Counted from the first letter of the stretch, positions 34,506-44,300 are shown. The stretch is DNA of 64,000 nt from CBFHSF01 sp965658445 (GCA_965658445.1 CBFHSF010000001.1:248001-312000); one strand, 5' to 3'. The notes: generated by a model from the sequence alone, not told the origin. Translations and numbers: made by a program.

Positions 34506-36392
34506 ATGGCAGTAAATTATACCGAAGACAATATTCGAAGTCTGGACTGGAAGGAGCACATACGCTTGCGTCCAGGGATGTATATCGGGAAACTGGGAGA
34601 TGGTACCTCACAGGATGACGGAATTTACATTCTTCTGAAAGAGATTTTGGATAACTCCATTGACGAATTTGTCATGGGAGTAGGAAAGACGATAGACATC
34701 AGTATCAAAGAAGGATGGGTAACGGTTCGCGATTACGGTCGGGGGATTCCCTTGGGAAAAGTAATTGACTGTGTATCCAAGATCAATACGGGTGCCAAGT
34801 ATGACTCCAAGGCCTTTAAGAAATCCGTAGGTCTCAACGGGGTAGGTACCAAGGCGGTGAATGCCTTGTCTGAAAACTTTACCGTTCAATCTTTCCGCGA
34901 TGGTGAAACCAAGCTCGCCGAGTTCTCTGAAGGAAACATCGTAAACGATGCAGAAATTGTTGCCTCCAGTGGACGCAGGGGGACTAAGATCAGTTTTTAT
35001 CCTGATTCCAATATCTTCACCAACTTCCGATTTGTCAATGAGTACATAGACAAGATGCTCTGGAACTACGTTTACCTGAATCCAGGGCTAACGATAAATT
35101 TCAACGGTGAGAAGTACTATTCAGAAAACGGATTGAAAGATCTGTTAGAAGCCAATATTGATGGAGAAACGTTACACGACGTAATTCACCTCAAAGGAGA
35201 TGATATTGAAGTAGCCCTTTCACACTCTGTAAAATCTCAAAGTGAGCAGTACTTCAGTTTTGTAAACGGTCAACACACCACGCAAGGAGGTACTCACTTG
35301 GCGGCCTTTAGAGAGGCGCTCGTTAAGACCATTCGAGATTTTTACTCCAAGAACTACGATGCATCTGACATCCGTCACAGTGTGATTGGTGCGGTATCCG
35401 TAAAAGTAATGGAGCCCGTGTTTGAATCTCAAACCAAGACCAAACTCGGTTCTACCGACATCGGTCCTGATGGACCGACCCTTAGAACCTTTGTAAACGA
35501 CTTTCTTAAGACCAAACTCGATAACTTCCTTCACAAGAATCCACAAGTGGCTGATGCCATTCAGAAAAAGATTCTCCGTGCAGAGAAAGAGAGAAAAGAG
35601 TTGTCAGGTATTAAGAAGTTAGCTCGTGAGCGCGCCAAGAAGGCCAGCCTCCACAACCGAAAACTCAGAGATTGTAAAGTTCACTACAACGACCTCAAAA
35701 ACGATAGAAGATTGGAGACTACTCTCTTTATTACTGAGGGAGATTCGGCTTCTGGATCCATTACCAAGAGTAGAGACGTAAAGACCCAGGCGGTTTTCTC
35801 GCTCAAAGGTAAGCCTCTCAACTGTTACGGTCTCACCAAAAAGGTAGTTTACGAAAACGAGGAATTCAACCTACTGCAAGCGGCCTTGAATATAGAGGAC
35901 GGTTTAGATGATCTGAGATACAACAATGTTGTTATCGCAACGGATGCCGATGTAGACGGTATGCATATTCGCTTGCTACTTATCACCTTTTTCTTGCAAT
36001 TCTTCCCAGAATTGGTCAAAGAAGGTCATTTGTACATCCTGCAGACGCCCTTGTTCCGCGTTCGAAACAAGAAGGAAACACGATACTGCTACAGTCCAGA
36101 AGAAAAGAGAGCTGCTTTGGTAGAGCTTACAGGAAAACCAGAAATCACTCGATTTAAGGGATTGGGTGAGATTTCTCCCAGCGAGTTTAAGCACTTTATT
36201 TCCAAGGATATTCGCCTAGAACCCGTTATGATCGGTCGAGATGCCACCATTGATCAATTATTGGATTTTTACATGGGTAAAAACACTCAGGAAAGACAAG
36301 AATTTATCATTGACAACCTTAGAGTAGAAAAGGATGTGATGGAAGATGAGGAACAGGAGAGTCCTACCACCAACCAAACTGTTGACGCATGA
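34506..36392 (+). CDS. parE: DNA topoisomerase IV subunit B
   Basis: The 628-residue ATPase subunit of the type IIA topoisomerase that decatenates chromosomes. The GHKL ATPase fold is seen in RPGMYIG, EILDNSIDEF (catalytic Glu and Mg-binding Asn), DYGRGIP and GLNGVGTKAVNAL. The TOPRIM domain shows ITEGDSASGS and ATDADVDGMHIR. The protein is short like ParE, without the GyrB insert. The presence of parC just downstream supports ParE over GyrB. The stop overlaps the next ATG by four bases (ATGA). Confidence 0.95.
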   Translation: MAVNYTEDNIRSLDWKEHIRLRPGMYIGKLGDGTSQDDGIYILLKEILDNSIDEFVMGVGKTIDISIKEGWVTVRDYGRGIPLGKVIDCVSKINTGAKYDSKAFKKSVGLNGVGTKAVNALSENFTVQSFRDGETKLAEFSEGNIVNDAEIVASSGRRGTKISFYPDSNIFTNFRFVNEYIDKMLWNYVYLNPGLTINFNGEKYYSENGLKDLLEANIDGETLHDVIHLKGDDIEVALSHSVKSQSEQYFSFVNGQHTTQGGTHLAAFREALVKTIRDFYSKNYDASDIRHSVIGAVSVKVMEPVFESQTKTKLGSTDIGPDGPTLRTFVNDFLKTKLDNFLHKNPQVADAIQKKILRAEKERKELSGIKKLARERAKKASLHNRKLRDCKVHYNDLKNDRRLETTLFITEGDSASGSITKSRDVKTQAVFSLKGKPLNCYGLTKKVVYENEEFNLLQAALNIEDGLDDLRYNNVVIATDADVDGMHIRLLLITFFLQFFPELVKEGHLYILQTPLFRVRNKKETRYCYSPEEKRAALVELTGKPEITRFKGLGEISPSEFKHFISKDIRLEPVMIGRDATIDQLLDFYMGKNTQERQEFIIDNLRVEKDVMEDEEQESPTTNQTVDA

Positions 36393-36862
36393 GAATCAAT
36401 ACCTTAGCTAAGTATTCCAATTTTGTGTACCTATATGTTTTGTTGATACTCCTTGTCGTTTTTGACATAGTGGTTTCTCAGATAGATGGCTCTATTGGGT
36501 CAGGAACTGTACGCCTCTCCTTCATTTCTTTAGTTGGGATAGCGTTTTTGGTTTATCGTGGCTTGCCGGTATTTATTTACGATTCAGACGGTGAAGTGCT
36601 TATCATCACCAACAAAGAGCCTTTTCTTATGAGGTTTTCCAGTGCCATGTACAAGCATGTAGAATTACCAAAGTACAAGTTGGAGAGTTTTAAAATTTCC
36701 AAATGGCCACTCAGAAGAAGATTGACCATAAGAGTGAGCAGTAAAGACAAGGGAGTGAAGTCTTTCAGATATTCCATTTCCTATTTAAATTCAAGGGAGA
36801 CCATAGATTTGGAAAGGTCATTGAGAAATACTCTCAGTAAAAACAAAGAAGAGAAAAAGTAA
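36389..36862 (+). CDS. Small membrane protein of unknown function between parE and parC
   Basis: A 157-residue protein I do not recognise. It has two predicted membrane helices (about residues 10-32 and 43-65) and then a cytoplasmic, basic, beta-rich region (KISKWPLRRRLTIRVSSKDKG). Its start overlaps the parE stop (ATGA), and parC begins 60 bases after its stop, so it belongs to the topoisomerase IV transcript. The gene spacing makes it real; the function is open. Confidence 0.75.
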   Translation: MRINTLAKYSNFVYLYVLLILLVVFDIVVSQIDGSIGSGTVRLSFISLVGIAFLVYRGLPVFIYDSDGEVLIITNKEPFLMRFSSAMYKHVELPKYKLESFKISKWPLRRRLTIRVSSKDKGVKSFRYSISYLNSRETIDLERSLRNTLSKNKEEKK

Positions 36863-36922
36863 CCAGAGAATTAACGCTTCAGCCTTGAGCTGAAACAACC
36901 ATAAAACACTACGCGTAGCTTC

Positions 36923-39604
36923 ATGGAAGATAACCTTACTCCAAATTCGGAATCCAATAACGAATCTCAACCCACCATTACAAGAGTTTCTGGGATGTAC
37001 CAAGATTATTTCTTGGACTATGCCAGCTATGTAATTTTGGAGCGTGCGGTGCCGGCCCTTAATGATGGCCTAAAGCCTGTACAGAGAAGACTTTTGCATT
37101 CCCTGAAGGAGATGGACGACGGACGATACCACAAGGTCGCCAACGTCATTGGACACACTATGAAGTATCACCCCCACGGGGATGCTTCTATTGGGGATGC
37201 CTTGGTTCAGTTAGGGCAAAAAGATTTGTTGATTGATCCGCAGGGAAACTGGGGAAATATTCTCACGGGAGACAGTGCCGCGGCACCACGTTACATTGAG
37301 GCTCGTCTTACAAAGTTTGCCCATGCCGTAGCGTACAATCCCAAGATTACCGAGTGGCAGGCCTCTTACGATGGCCGAGGAAAGGAACCCGTAAATCTTC
37401 CCATGAAGTTTCCTCTCTTGCTCGCGCAAGGAGTAGAGGGTATCGCCGTGGGTTTGAGTACTCGTATTCTTCCTCACAACTTTATTGAGCTCATAGACGC
37501 CAGTATCAAAATTCTCAAGGGTAAGAAAGTAGACATCGTTCCCGATTTTCCTACGGGTGGGATTGCTGACTTTTCTATGTACAATGACGGTGCCAAGGGC
37601 AGCCGTGTGCGCATTCGTGCGAAAATCACCCAGTTGGATGCTAAGACCTTGGCCATTACCGAGATTCCCTTTGGTACCACGACTCAATCTTTGATTGATT
37701 CGGTTCTCAAGGCCAATGACAGAGGGAAGATCAAAATCAAGAAAATTGAAGACAACACGGCAGAGCATGTAGAAATTCTCATTCACCTTCCTGCAGGCCT
37801 GTCTCCAGATAAAACCATTGATGCCCTCTATGCATTTACCGCCTGTGAGACTTCTGTAGCTCCTCAGGCCGTTGTGGTTCACGATGACAAACCGATGTTT
37901 GTTGGAGTTTCTCAACTGCTAAAGCTGTCTACGGATCACACGCTAGAAATGCTTCGCCAAGAACTTCAAGTTCAATTGGACGAGTTACAGGAGCAATGGC
38001 ATTTCGCCTCGCTAGAGCGCATTTTTATTGAAAAGAAAATATACCGACTCATAGAAGATGCTGAGACCTGGGAAGAGGTTTTGGACTTTATCTGGGAAGG
38101 GTTGAAGCCTCATATTGGACATCTCCTCAGGGAGGTTACCGAAGCCGACATAATCCGTCTTACGGAAATCCGAATCAAGAGAATTTCCAAGTTTGACTCC
38201 AATAAGGCTGATGATAACATCCAAGCATTGGAAGGTAAAATCGCCGGTGTCAAGGACAAGCTAGCCCATCTCGTAGAGCACGCTATAGATTACTTTAAAG
38301 ATCTCAAGGATAAATTCGGAAAGGGTAGAGAGCGCAAGACAGAAATTAGAATTTTTGACGACATCGTAGCTTCAAAAGTGGCCATCGCCAATGAAAAGCT
38401 CTACGTAAACCGCGCCGAAGGATTTATTGGAACCAGCCTTAAGAAGGAAGAGTTTGTCTCTGATTGTTCGGACATCGATGACATTATTGTTTTCAGAAAA
38501 GACGGGGTAATGCAAGTGGTGAAAGTGGGTGCCAAGGTCTATGTGGGTAAGGATATAATTCACGTGGCCGTCTTCAAAAAAGGGGATAAGCGCACTATTT
38601 TCAACATGGCCTATTTGGATGGAGAATCTCAGGTTTCATATATCAAACGCTTCAATGTAACATCGGTGACAAGAGAGCGCGAGTACGATTTGACCCAGGG
38701 AACCAAAGGAACTAAGGTGTTGTACTTTACTGCCAATCCCAACGGAGAGGCGGAAAGCATTACCGCTTACTTTAAGCCCTTGGCCAAGCTCAAGAAATTG
38801 AGAATGGACTTTGATTTTGGAGAACTGGCTATTAAAGGAAGGTCTTCTAAGGGAAATATCCTTACCAAAAACCCCATCAAGAAAATTGAAATCAAAGAAA
38901 AAGGAGTGTCTACGCTTGCTCCTAGAAAAATATGGTTTGACGATACCGTTAAACGCCTCAACGCGGATGGCAGAGGAAGACTTCTCGGCTCTTTTAGAGG
39001 GGAAGATATGATTCTTAGCATAATGAGTTCAGGTCATTTGAAGCTCGTCGGTTTTGATTTGGCTACTCATTTTGATGAGGATATGATCATCATCGAAAAG
39101 TACGATCCCACAAGAGCGCTTTCTGTGGTGTATTGGGAAGGAGCTAAAGCCAAATTCTACGTGAAACGTTTTATTCCTGAGCCCAGTTTGGGTAAAAAGG
39201 ATCTCTTTATTTCTGAGACCGAAGGTTCTAAGTTGGAGATTGTAAGTTACCACCCCTCACCAGAGGTGGAAATTACATTCCGCAAAGAGAAGGGGAAACA
39301 ACGTGATGACGAAAAAACCAACCTTGAGGAGTTTATTAGCGTTAAAGGTATGAAGGCCCTTGGTAACCAGTTGACTAGCTATTCGGTAAGAAAATTGGTT
39401 CTTATTGAACCAGAACTCCCTGAGCCGGTTACTACACCTGAGACTTCAGCAGAAATTCAGTTTGAATCTAACCGTTCTGAAGATGTTTCCAAAGAAACAC
39501 CGCAAAAACCTGCAGAGCAACCGACAAAGGATACAAAAGAAAACACAAATAACCCGGAAGATTCCGGTCCGGGAGACCCTGGAGAACAGGCGTCGCTTTT
39601 TTAG
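36923..39604 (+). CDS. parC: DNA topoisomerase IV subunit A
   Basis: The 893-residue DNA-cleaving subunit. The N-terminal winged-helix/tower domains show DYASYVILERAVPALNDGLKPVQRRLLHS and HPHGDASIGDALV. The catalytic tyrosine is Y124 in APRYIEARL. The coiled coil and the C-terminal beta-pinwheel follow, the latter with divergent GyrA-box-like repeats (KGTKVLYFTAN, SFRGEDMILSIMSSG). The last ~60 residues are acidic and Pro/Thr/Glu-rich (PEPVTTPETSAEIQ to PGDPGEQASLF), a disordered tail. The linkage to parE identifies it as ParC rather than GyrA. Confidence 0.95.
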   Translation: MEDNLTPNSESNNESQPTITRVSGMYQDYFLDYASYVILERAVPALNDGLKPVQRRLLHSLKEMDDGRYHKVANVIGHTMKYHPHGDASIGDALVQLGQKDLLIDPQGNWGNILTGDSAAAPRYIEARLTKFAHAVAYNPKITEWQASYDGRGKEPVNLPMKFPLLLAQGVEGIAVGLSTRILPHNFIELIDASIKILKGKKVDIVPDFPTGGIADFSMYNDGAKGSRVRIRAKITQLDAKTLAITEIPFGTTTQSLIDSVLKANDRGKIKIKKIEDNTAEHVEILIHLPAGLSPDKTIDALYAFTACETSVAPQAVVVHDDKPMFVGVSQLLKLSTDHTLEMLRQELQVQLDELQEQWHFASLERIFIEKKIYRLIEDAETWEEVLDFIWEGLKPHIGHLLREVTEADIIRLTEIRIKRISKFDSNKADDNIQALEGKIAGVKDKLAHLVEHAIDYFKDLKDKFGKGRERKTEIRIFDDIVASKVAIANEKLYVNRAEGFIGTSLKKEEFVSDCSDIDDIIVFRKDGVMQVVKVGAKVYVGKDIIHVAVFKKGDKRTIFNMAYLDGESQVSYIKRFNVTSVTREREYDLTQGTKGTKVLYFTANPNGEAESITAYFKPLAKLKKLRMDFDFGELAIKGRSSKGNILTKNPIKKIEIKEKGVSTLAPRKIWFDDTVKRLNADGRGRLLGSFRGEDMILSIMSSGHLKLVGFDLATHFDEDMIIIEKYDPTRALSVVYWEGAKAKFYVKRFIPEPSLGKKDLFISETEGSKLEIVSYHPSPEVEITFRKEKGKQRDDEKTNLEEFISVKGMKALGNQLTSYSVRKLVLIEPELPEPVTTPETSAEIQFESNRSEDVSKETPQKPAEQPTKDTKENTNNPEDSGPGDPGEQASLF

Positions 39605-39628
39605 GCTTCGCCAAAACAAAGCTCACAT

Positions 39629-41221
39629 ATGAAAAAGCACTACTTCCTGACCCTATTTGCATTGAGCACCTTTATTTCATGGGGGCAATTTGACAGTCTC
39701 AACATGAATAAAATTGGGCACCTGCCTTATCCTAACATTGAACTCAATGACGTATGGGGGTATGTGGATTCATTAGACAATGAATACGCTTTAGTAGGAA
39801 CGCGCAATTCCTTCAGTGTGGTAGATATTTCTACGCCTTCCAATCCGGTGGAAGTTTTTGATATTCCTGGAGCATACTCTGTGTGGAGAGATGTAAAAAC
39901 CTGGAATAACCACGCCTATGTCATTCACGATAGTTACAGCGGAACCACCGACGGAATCCTTATTGTCGATTTAACGGACATGGATACCACACCTACATTT
40001 ACGAAGTTTTACCCTATGATTCCGGAACCGGATTCTTCTCAGTTTTTCTTGTACACTCGTTCGCACAATGTTTACATAGACGAGAATGGTGTACTGTATG
40101 TCTTTGGTGCCAACGTAAAAAATGGCGGGGTGTTGATGTTTGACCTGACGGTAGATCCCATGAATCCCGTTTACTTGGGAATGTGGGACGAGCAGTATCT
40201 GCATGACGGAATGGTAAGAGGAGACACCCTTTGGGCGGGAGGAATTCTAATAGGAAACCTCTATGCCATTGATGTATCCAATAAATCCAACCCAACCACA
40301 ATGGGTTCTATCACTACTCCTAGTGCATTTACTCACAACTGTTGGGTTTCTGACGACGGAAAAACAGTGTACACCACCGATGAGGTTCCCGATGCTTATA
40401 TCGCCTCTTACGACGTTACCGATTTGAGTAATATTACCGAACTGGATAGAATTCAAAGCTCCTATGGTTTGGACGTTATTCCTCACAACACTCACGTTTA
40501 TGGGGATTTCTTGGTGACTTCCTACTACACCAGTGGACTTCAAATTGTGGATGCAGAATATCCAAATAATCTTGTGGAAGTGGGATACTATGATCATTCA
40601 GCGTTTTTTGGAAATACTTACAGTGGAAGCTGGGGAGCCTATCCTTACTTGCCTTCAGGATTAATACTTTCTACAGATATTGAGGAAGGACTCTTCGTGC
40701 TTTCCTCTCCCTATGTGAGAGCCTCGCGCTTTAGTGGTGTAGTGGTAGATTCTGTTTCAGGAACTCCCATTCCCATTGCCAGTGTAAACTTTATTTCTTC
40801 TGGAGAAAACATAACTACGGACCTCATGGGTGAGTTTATTATTGGAAATACGCTGACTACCCAAGATACCATCATGGTTCAACAGCCGGGTTATAAGACC
40901 TATGAACTTCCTGTAACCTGGTTGAGTGGTCAAAACCAAAATGTGGTCATTGAATTGGTTCCTGAAAGTGTTGGTGTAGAAGAGTGGGTAGGGGCTTTGC
41001 CTGTAATTTATCCAAATCCTTCAGCCTCCGGAGCCTTTACCATTGATTACGAAGGAGAAGAGTTGGATAGATTCGCTGTTTACAATACGGTAGGTCAACT
41101 GATTTTGGAATCGGACTTCGTAGGCGGCAGAGAGGAGATTCAATTGAACTCTGGTTTTTACTTTGTTCATTTGATGGCTCGTTCAGGAGCTACGGCTGTG
41201 GTGAAGATCATTGCCCAATAA
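39629..41221 (+). CDS. LVIVD-repeat beta-propeller protein with T9SS sorting domain (choice-of-anchor B type)
   Basis: A 530-residue secreted or surface protein with a signal peptide (residues 1-19, FISWGQ). A beta-propeller of LVIVD-type repeats follows (FSVVDISTPSNPVEV, ILIVDLTD, LYAIDVSNKSNPTTMG, LQIVDAEYPNNLVEVGYYD), about 30-365. A carboxypeptidase-regulatory-like domain follows at about 370-440 (FSGVVVDSVSGTPIPIASV). The C-terminal 70 residues (VIYPNPSASGAFTIDYEGEE, then AVYNTVGQLI and SGFYFVHL) form a type A T9SS sorting domain, meaning export by type IX secretion and anchoring to the surface. Ligand unknown. It follows parC closely but is probably independently regulated. Confidence 0.88.
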   Translation: MKKHYFLTLFALSTFISWGQFDSLNMNKIGHLPYPNIELNDVWGYVDSLDNEYALVGTRNSFSVVDISTPSNPVEVFDIPGAYSVWRDVKTWNNHAYVIHDSYSGTTDGILIVDLTDMDTTPTFTKFYPMIPEPDSSQFFLYTRSHNVYIDENGVLYVFGANVKNGGVLMFDLTVDPMNPVYLGMWDEQYLHDGMVRGDTLWAGGILIGNLYAIDVSNKSNPTTMGSITTPSAFTHNCWVSDDGKTVYTTDEVPDAYIASYDVTDLSNITELDRIQSSYGLDVIPHNTHVYGDFLVTSYYTSGLQIVDAEYPNNLVEVGYYDHSAFFGNTYSGSWGAYPYLPSGLILSTDIEEGLFVLSSPYVRASRFSGVVVDSVSGTPIPIASVNFISSGENITTDLMGEFIIGNTLTTQDTIMVQQPGYKTYELPVTWLSGQNQNVVIELVPESVGVEEWVGALPVIYPNPSASGAFTIDYEGEELDRFAVYNTVGQLILESDFVGGREEIQLNSGFYFVHLMARSGATAVVKIIAQ

Positions 41222-41335
41222 TTTTCTCAACGGAGATTTTTTCTAACGATTTTACCTAAAAAGTACCTAACTTAGGTACATGGTTGTACAATTGCTATAG
41301 GATGTGGCGTGGGTTCTCTTGCTTTTGCAAGTCAC

Positions 41336-41770
41336 CTATTTGTCAATTTTTGCCTTGGCCACGGGTGGAAATTTATTTTTCTGAGACAACCAAGGAGTGG
41401 GGTAGGCCAACATAAAGAGTAATGATTTTGCTCCCTTTTCCTCCAATAATTTTTCCAGGCTTTTGCTGAGTAATTCAAGGTATTGTGGGAGAGGAACCTT
41501 AGGCCCTTCAAAGATGATTTCCTCCAGAATCTCTCTGTGTTCTCCGTTGTACACATCGCGTTCGGCATTTTACTTGGCGAGTTCTTCGGCATTCCATTGA
41601 TCCACCTCTTCCCGAGACACATACCTTGGTTCCTCAGAATCGTCCACGTACATTTCTCCCGGTTCATAGGGGTCATTGCTGGGGTTGTACAAACTGTCTT
41701 GAACCGCAGTGAGGTAATCCGCAAAGGTTGGGCTTAGCGCAAAAGCGTCTTGGCTGGAAACTAGATTCAT
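41336..41770 (-). pseudogene. Hypothetical protein, interrupted by one in-frame TAA
   Basis: Starting at ATG 41770, immediately after the marC stop, a 144-codon frame runs to 41336 with a single TAA at 41570-41572. The predicted sequence around it (EELAK, stop, NAERDVYNG) is clearly continuous in character: acidic, helical and without a shift of frame. The protein is not recognised. The first part has FALSPTFADYLTAVQDSLYNPSNDPYEPGEMYVDDSEEPRYVSREEVDQW in pieces, typical of a cytosolic acidic protein. It is either a recent pseudogene or a base-calling error at one position. Codon CAA to TAA is the simplest change. Confidence 0.6.
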
Positions 41771-42379
41771 TTAAATAATATCAAAAGAAGCCTTTATGCC
41801 TTCCACAACGTTAGATACGGCAATAGAAGAAAGGATAAGCCCCATGATCCTTGAAATAAGACTGGCACCAGATTCTCCAATGAGCTTTTGAATTTTGCTA
41901 GCCATCAACAAAAAGACAACCACAATGATCAGGACCGATAGCATTACAAGGCTTGTAATGGCTTGCTCAGAGATGGGATGATCTTCGTTTTTGGTAAGCA
42001 GAACAACGGCCAACATAGCACCGGGACTTGCAATGGAGGGAATGGCCAATGGGAAAATGGCCTTTTCATTGACTTCCGTAATGGTGTTGATTTCTCTTTC
42101 GGGTTTGGATTCCCCAAAAATCATAGTCATGGCAAACATAAACAGGACAATTCCCCCGGCTATCTGAAAAGAGGGTAAGGGCACCTGAATAGCATCCAAG
42201 AGAGGCTCTCCCGCCACAATGAAAAACAGCAACACAATGGTAGCGACCACCGTGGCACGAATGGCAATGGCCTTTTTTTGCTTTTTATCAAACCCTTGGG
42301 TTACCGCAATAAACACAGGAATGGATCCGACAGGGTCAATGACCGCAAACAGAAAAATAAAAGTGGAAATCAAGTCCAT
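41771..42379 (-). CDS. MarC family inner-membrane protein
   Basis: A 202-residue membrane protein of the MarC/UPF0056 family with six predicted membrane helices. The family signature is visible at the start (FLFAVIDPVGSIPVFIAVTQG) and near residues 74-90 (AGGIVLFMFAMTMIFG), and the late part contains PLAIPSIASPGAMLAVVLL. MarC was once linked to multiple antibiotic resistance, but that role was not upheld and its function remains unknown. Its stop abuts the ATG of the interrupted downstream ORF, indicating one transcript. Confidence 0.92.
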   Translation of the reverse strand: MDLISTFIFLFAVIDPVGSIPVFIAVTQGFDKKQKKAIAIRATVVATIVLLFFIVAGEPLLDAIQVPLPSFQIAGGIVLFMFAMTMIFGESKPEREINTITEVNEKAIFPLAIPSIASPGAMLAVVLLTKNEDHPISEQAITSLVMLSVLIIVVVFLLMASKIQKLIGESGASLISRIMGLILSSIAVSNVVEGIKASFDII

Positions 42380-42469
42380 TACAGAGTGAAAACGGGTTTG
42401 GTTTGTCCCAATAAATGTACTCTATTTTTTGATTTTTAAAGGGTTGTTTCTCATTTCCCTGAAGGTGAT

Positions 42470-42501
42470 TTTGGATATTCTCAGAATATACCCTACCTTA
42501 A
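42470..42501 (+). promoter_or_regulatory. Candidate promoter of the beta-propeller-like lipoprotein gene
   Basis: TTTG at 42470-42473, then 20 bases, then TACCTTAA at 42494-42501 (six of eight matches to TAnnTTTG). Spacing fits the Bacteroidota consensus and the start codon lies 38 bases downstream. Confidence 0.35.
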
Positions 42502-42538
42502 TGTATTTAATTCCTTACCGAACAAACAACTTAATCCA

Positions 42539-44254
42539 ATGATTATGAATCACTACACGCAATGGCTTAACGGCTTTAGACTGGGCTCAATGGTCCTAGT
42601 AGCCGGAATTTTCGCGAGCTCTTGTGCAGAAAATCAAGAGGTTGAATCCCAGTCTCAGCCAGAAGTTCAGGAGGTAAAGCACCCCTTCTTGGCGCATGAA
42701 AAATTGGCGACTACGCATTTTGATCTCAAGCAATCCGATAACTTTACCCAACCCGTTCCCAAGGGATTGTACAACATTGATCCCAAGGACACGTCTAAGG
42801 TTCAGAGGGTGCCAGCAGGTCCCGTTAATATCATAACACTCAAATCTACGGAGAAGGGGTTTTGGTGGGCCTTGGCAACCGATAAGGTCACCTACATAGA
42901 CGGCCGCAAAGGCGGTTGGAGCGCGGTGAGCTCTTTCACACTTCCCAAGGTGGCTTTGATTCCTGTAGAAAACTTAGACGCCGTTTTGGACAATACCTAT
43001 GGTTCAAGTGATGAATTGGCAAAGGACTACTACCAATACTGGGCGCCCAGCCCCATGCAGAATCCTACGTTGCGAATGATGACGGGGAATTCTATCTACG
43101 CCACAGTAGACAAAGAAAACTCTCTGTATTTGACGGCCTCAGGTCATATTTACAAGCTCAATATGGTGGAGGGCGAAGTGGCCATGACTAGCAGCATAGA
43201 ACTCAAAAGTCAAATGGCCGTACCCGATGCGCTTAAAGATGTAATTCCATTGGAGAAAATCCCTGGTGGAATTCAAGGAGTAAACATCGGATACGACGGA
43301 ACCATTTTTGTCGGAACCATTTTTGGACTGATGGCTGTGGAGCCGGATTTGTCTGCTGTAGTGGATAAGTTCTCTTTCCCCATACAGGCCTTCTTTTCCA
43401 ACTTCCCACCCAAGCCGGGAGAAACTCCAGAGTTTATCTCCAACTCCTTTTCTATAGACACGGACAATTCCGTTTACGTTGCTACGGGTAACAGCATTAA
43501 CAAGGTGGTGTGGAAGGATAGAAAGTTCTCCATTGATCCCGCCCATGGTGCGTGGTCAGAGGCATACAATACGGGGGAAAAGACTCCGACCATTAAATAC
43601 GGAACGGGAACCGGTTCAACACCCACTTTAATGGATGTTGGCGATGACCGCTTGGTCGTCTTTACGGACGGGGCCAACCGAATGCATCTATGTGCTTTTT
43701 ACCGCGATGCGCGTGAAGGAGGTCAATTTGCAGACTCTATTGTGGTGAATTGTGGTTTCGAGAAAGGACCAAGGTTCATCCAATCGGAGCAGTCAGTAGC
43801 CACATTGGGCAACGGAGCCTTTGTGGTAAATAACATTGCTCCACAACCCGAAGGACTCAGAGATTTTGACACCACCAACCAAGTAGCTGATTTGATTTTT
43901 AACGTTCTCGCCGTTGGGCCCATCGTTAAGCCTGGCCGCGGAATAGAGAAGTTTAATTGGGACCAAGCCACTCATAAATGGACTCGAGGCTGGAGCAATT
44001 CCAAGGTGAGTTCTACCAGTATGGTTCCTGCCGTGAGCTCTTCATCAAACATCGTTTTGATCAACACCTACAACCAAGAGAAGGGTTGGCAGGTCTTGGG
44101 TTACGATTGGGAATCGGGCATGTTGGTTCACGAGGTCAACATGGGAAAAACTTCCTACGGAAATGGTGCCTACGCCCTCATTGAATATTTTGAAAACGGT
44201 GATTTGCTGTTTAACGGTATCGGTGGGCCTATGAGGATTAGTTTGTCTGAATAG
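42539..44254 (+). CDS. Predicted lipoprotein of unknown function, beta-propeller-like
   Basis: A 571-residue exported protein. The N-terminus carries a lipoprotein signal (MVLVAGIFASSC, lipidated Cys at about residue 30), then an acidic linker. The remainder is rich in aromatic residues and beta-strand patterns with repeated short units (YIDGRKGGWSAV, NIGYDGTIFVGTIFG, SIDTDNSVYVATGNSINKVVW, DVGDDRLVVFTDGANRMHL), suggesting a six- to eight-bladed propeller. No catalytic motif is recognised. It stands alone with its own candidate promoter. The family is unknown to me; PQQ- or SMP30-like folds are conceivable. Confidence 0.75.
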   Translation: MIMNHYTQWLNGFRLGSMVLVAGIFASSCAENQEVESQSQPEVQEVKHPFLAHEKLATTHFDLKQSDNFTQPVPKGLYNIDPKDTSKVQRVPAGPVNIITLKSTEKGFWWALATDKVTYIDGRKGGWSAVSSFTLPKVALIPVENLDAVLDNTYGSSDELAKDYYQYWAPSPMQNPTLRMMTGNSIYATVDKENSLYLTASGHIYKLNMVEGEVAMTSSIELKSQMAVPDALKDVIPLEKIPGGIQGVNIGYDGTIFVGTIFGLMAVEPDLSAVVDKFSFPIQAFFSNFPPKPGETPEFISNSFSIDTDNSVYVATGNSINKVVWKDRKFSIDPAHGAWSEAYNTGEKTPTIKYGTGTGSTPTLMDVGDDRLVVFTDGANRMHLCAFYRDAREGGQFADSIVVNCGFEKGPRFIQSEQSVATLGNGAFVVNNIAPQPEGLRDFDTTNQVADLIFNVLAVGPIVKPGRGIEKFNWDQATHKWTRGWSNSKVSSTSMVPAVSSSSNIVLINTYNQEKGWQVLGYDWESGMLVHEVNMGKTSYGNGAYALIEYFENGDLLFNGIGGPMRISLSE

Positions 44255-44300
44255 GGAATAAGGAATAAGGAAGAATGAAGGAATGAGGAAGAATGGAGGG
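44252..44300. repeat. Purine-rich degenerate tandem repeat after the lipoprotein gene
   Basis: Beginning at the stop codon, units like GGAATAA, GGAATAA, GGAAGAAT, GAAGGAAT, GAGGAAGAAT repeat with a 7-10 base period on a G/A-only strand. No ORF is present. The first bases (TAGGGAATA) are shared with the repeat after the NamZ-like gene at 23098. Confidence 0.55.

Noticed and set aside
37211..37915. 234-codon minus-strand ORF opposite parC
   Set aside because: Antisense shadow of the conserved cleavage domain.
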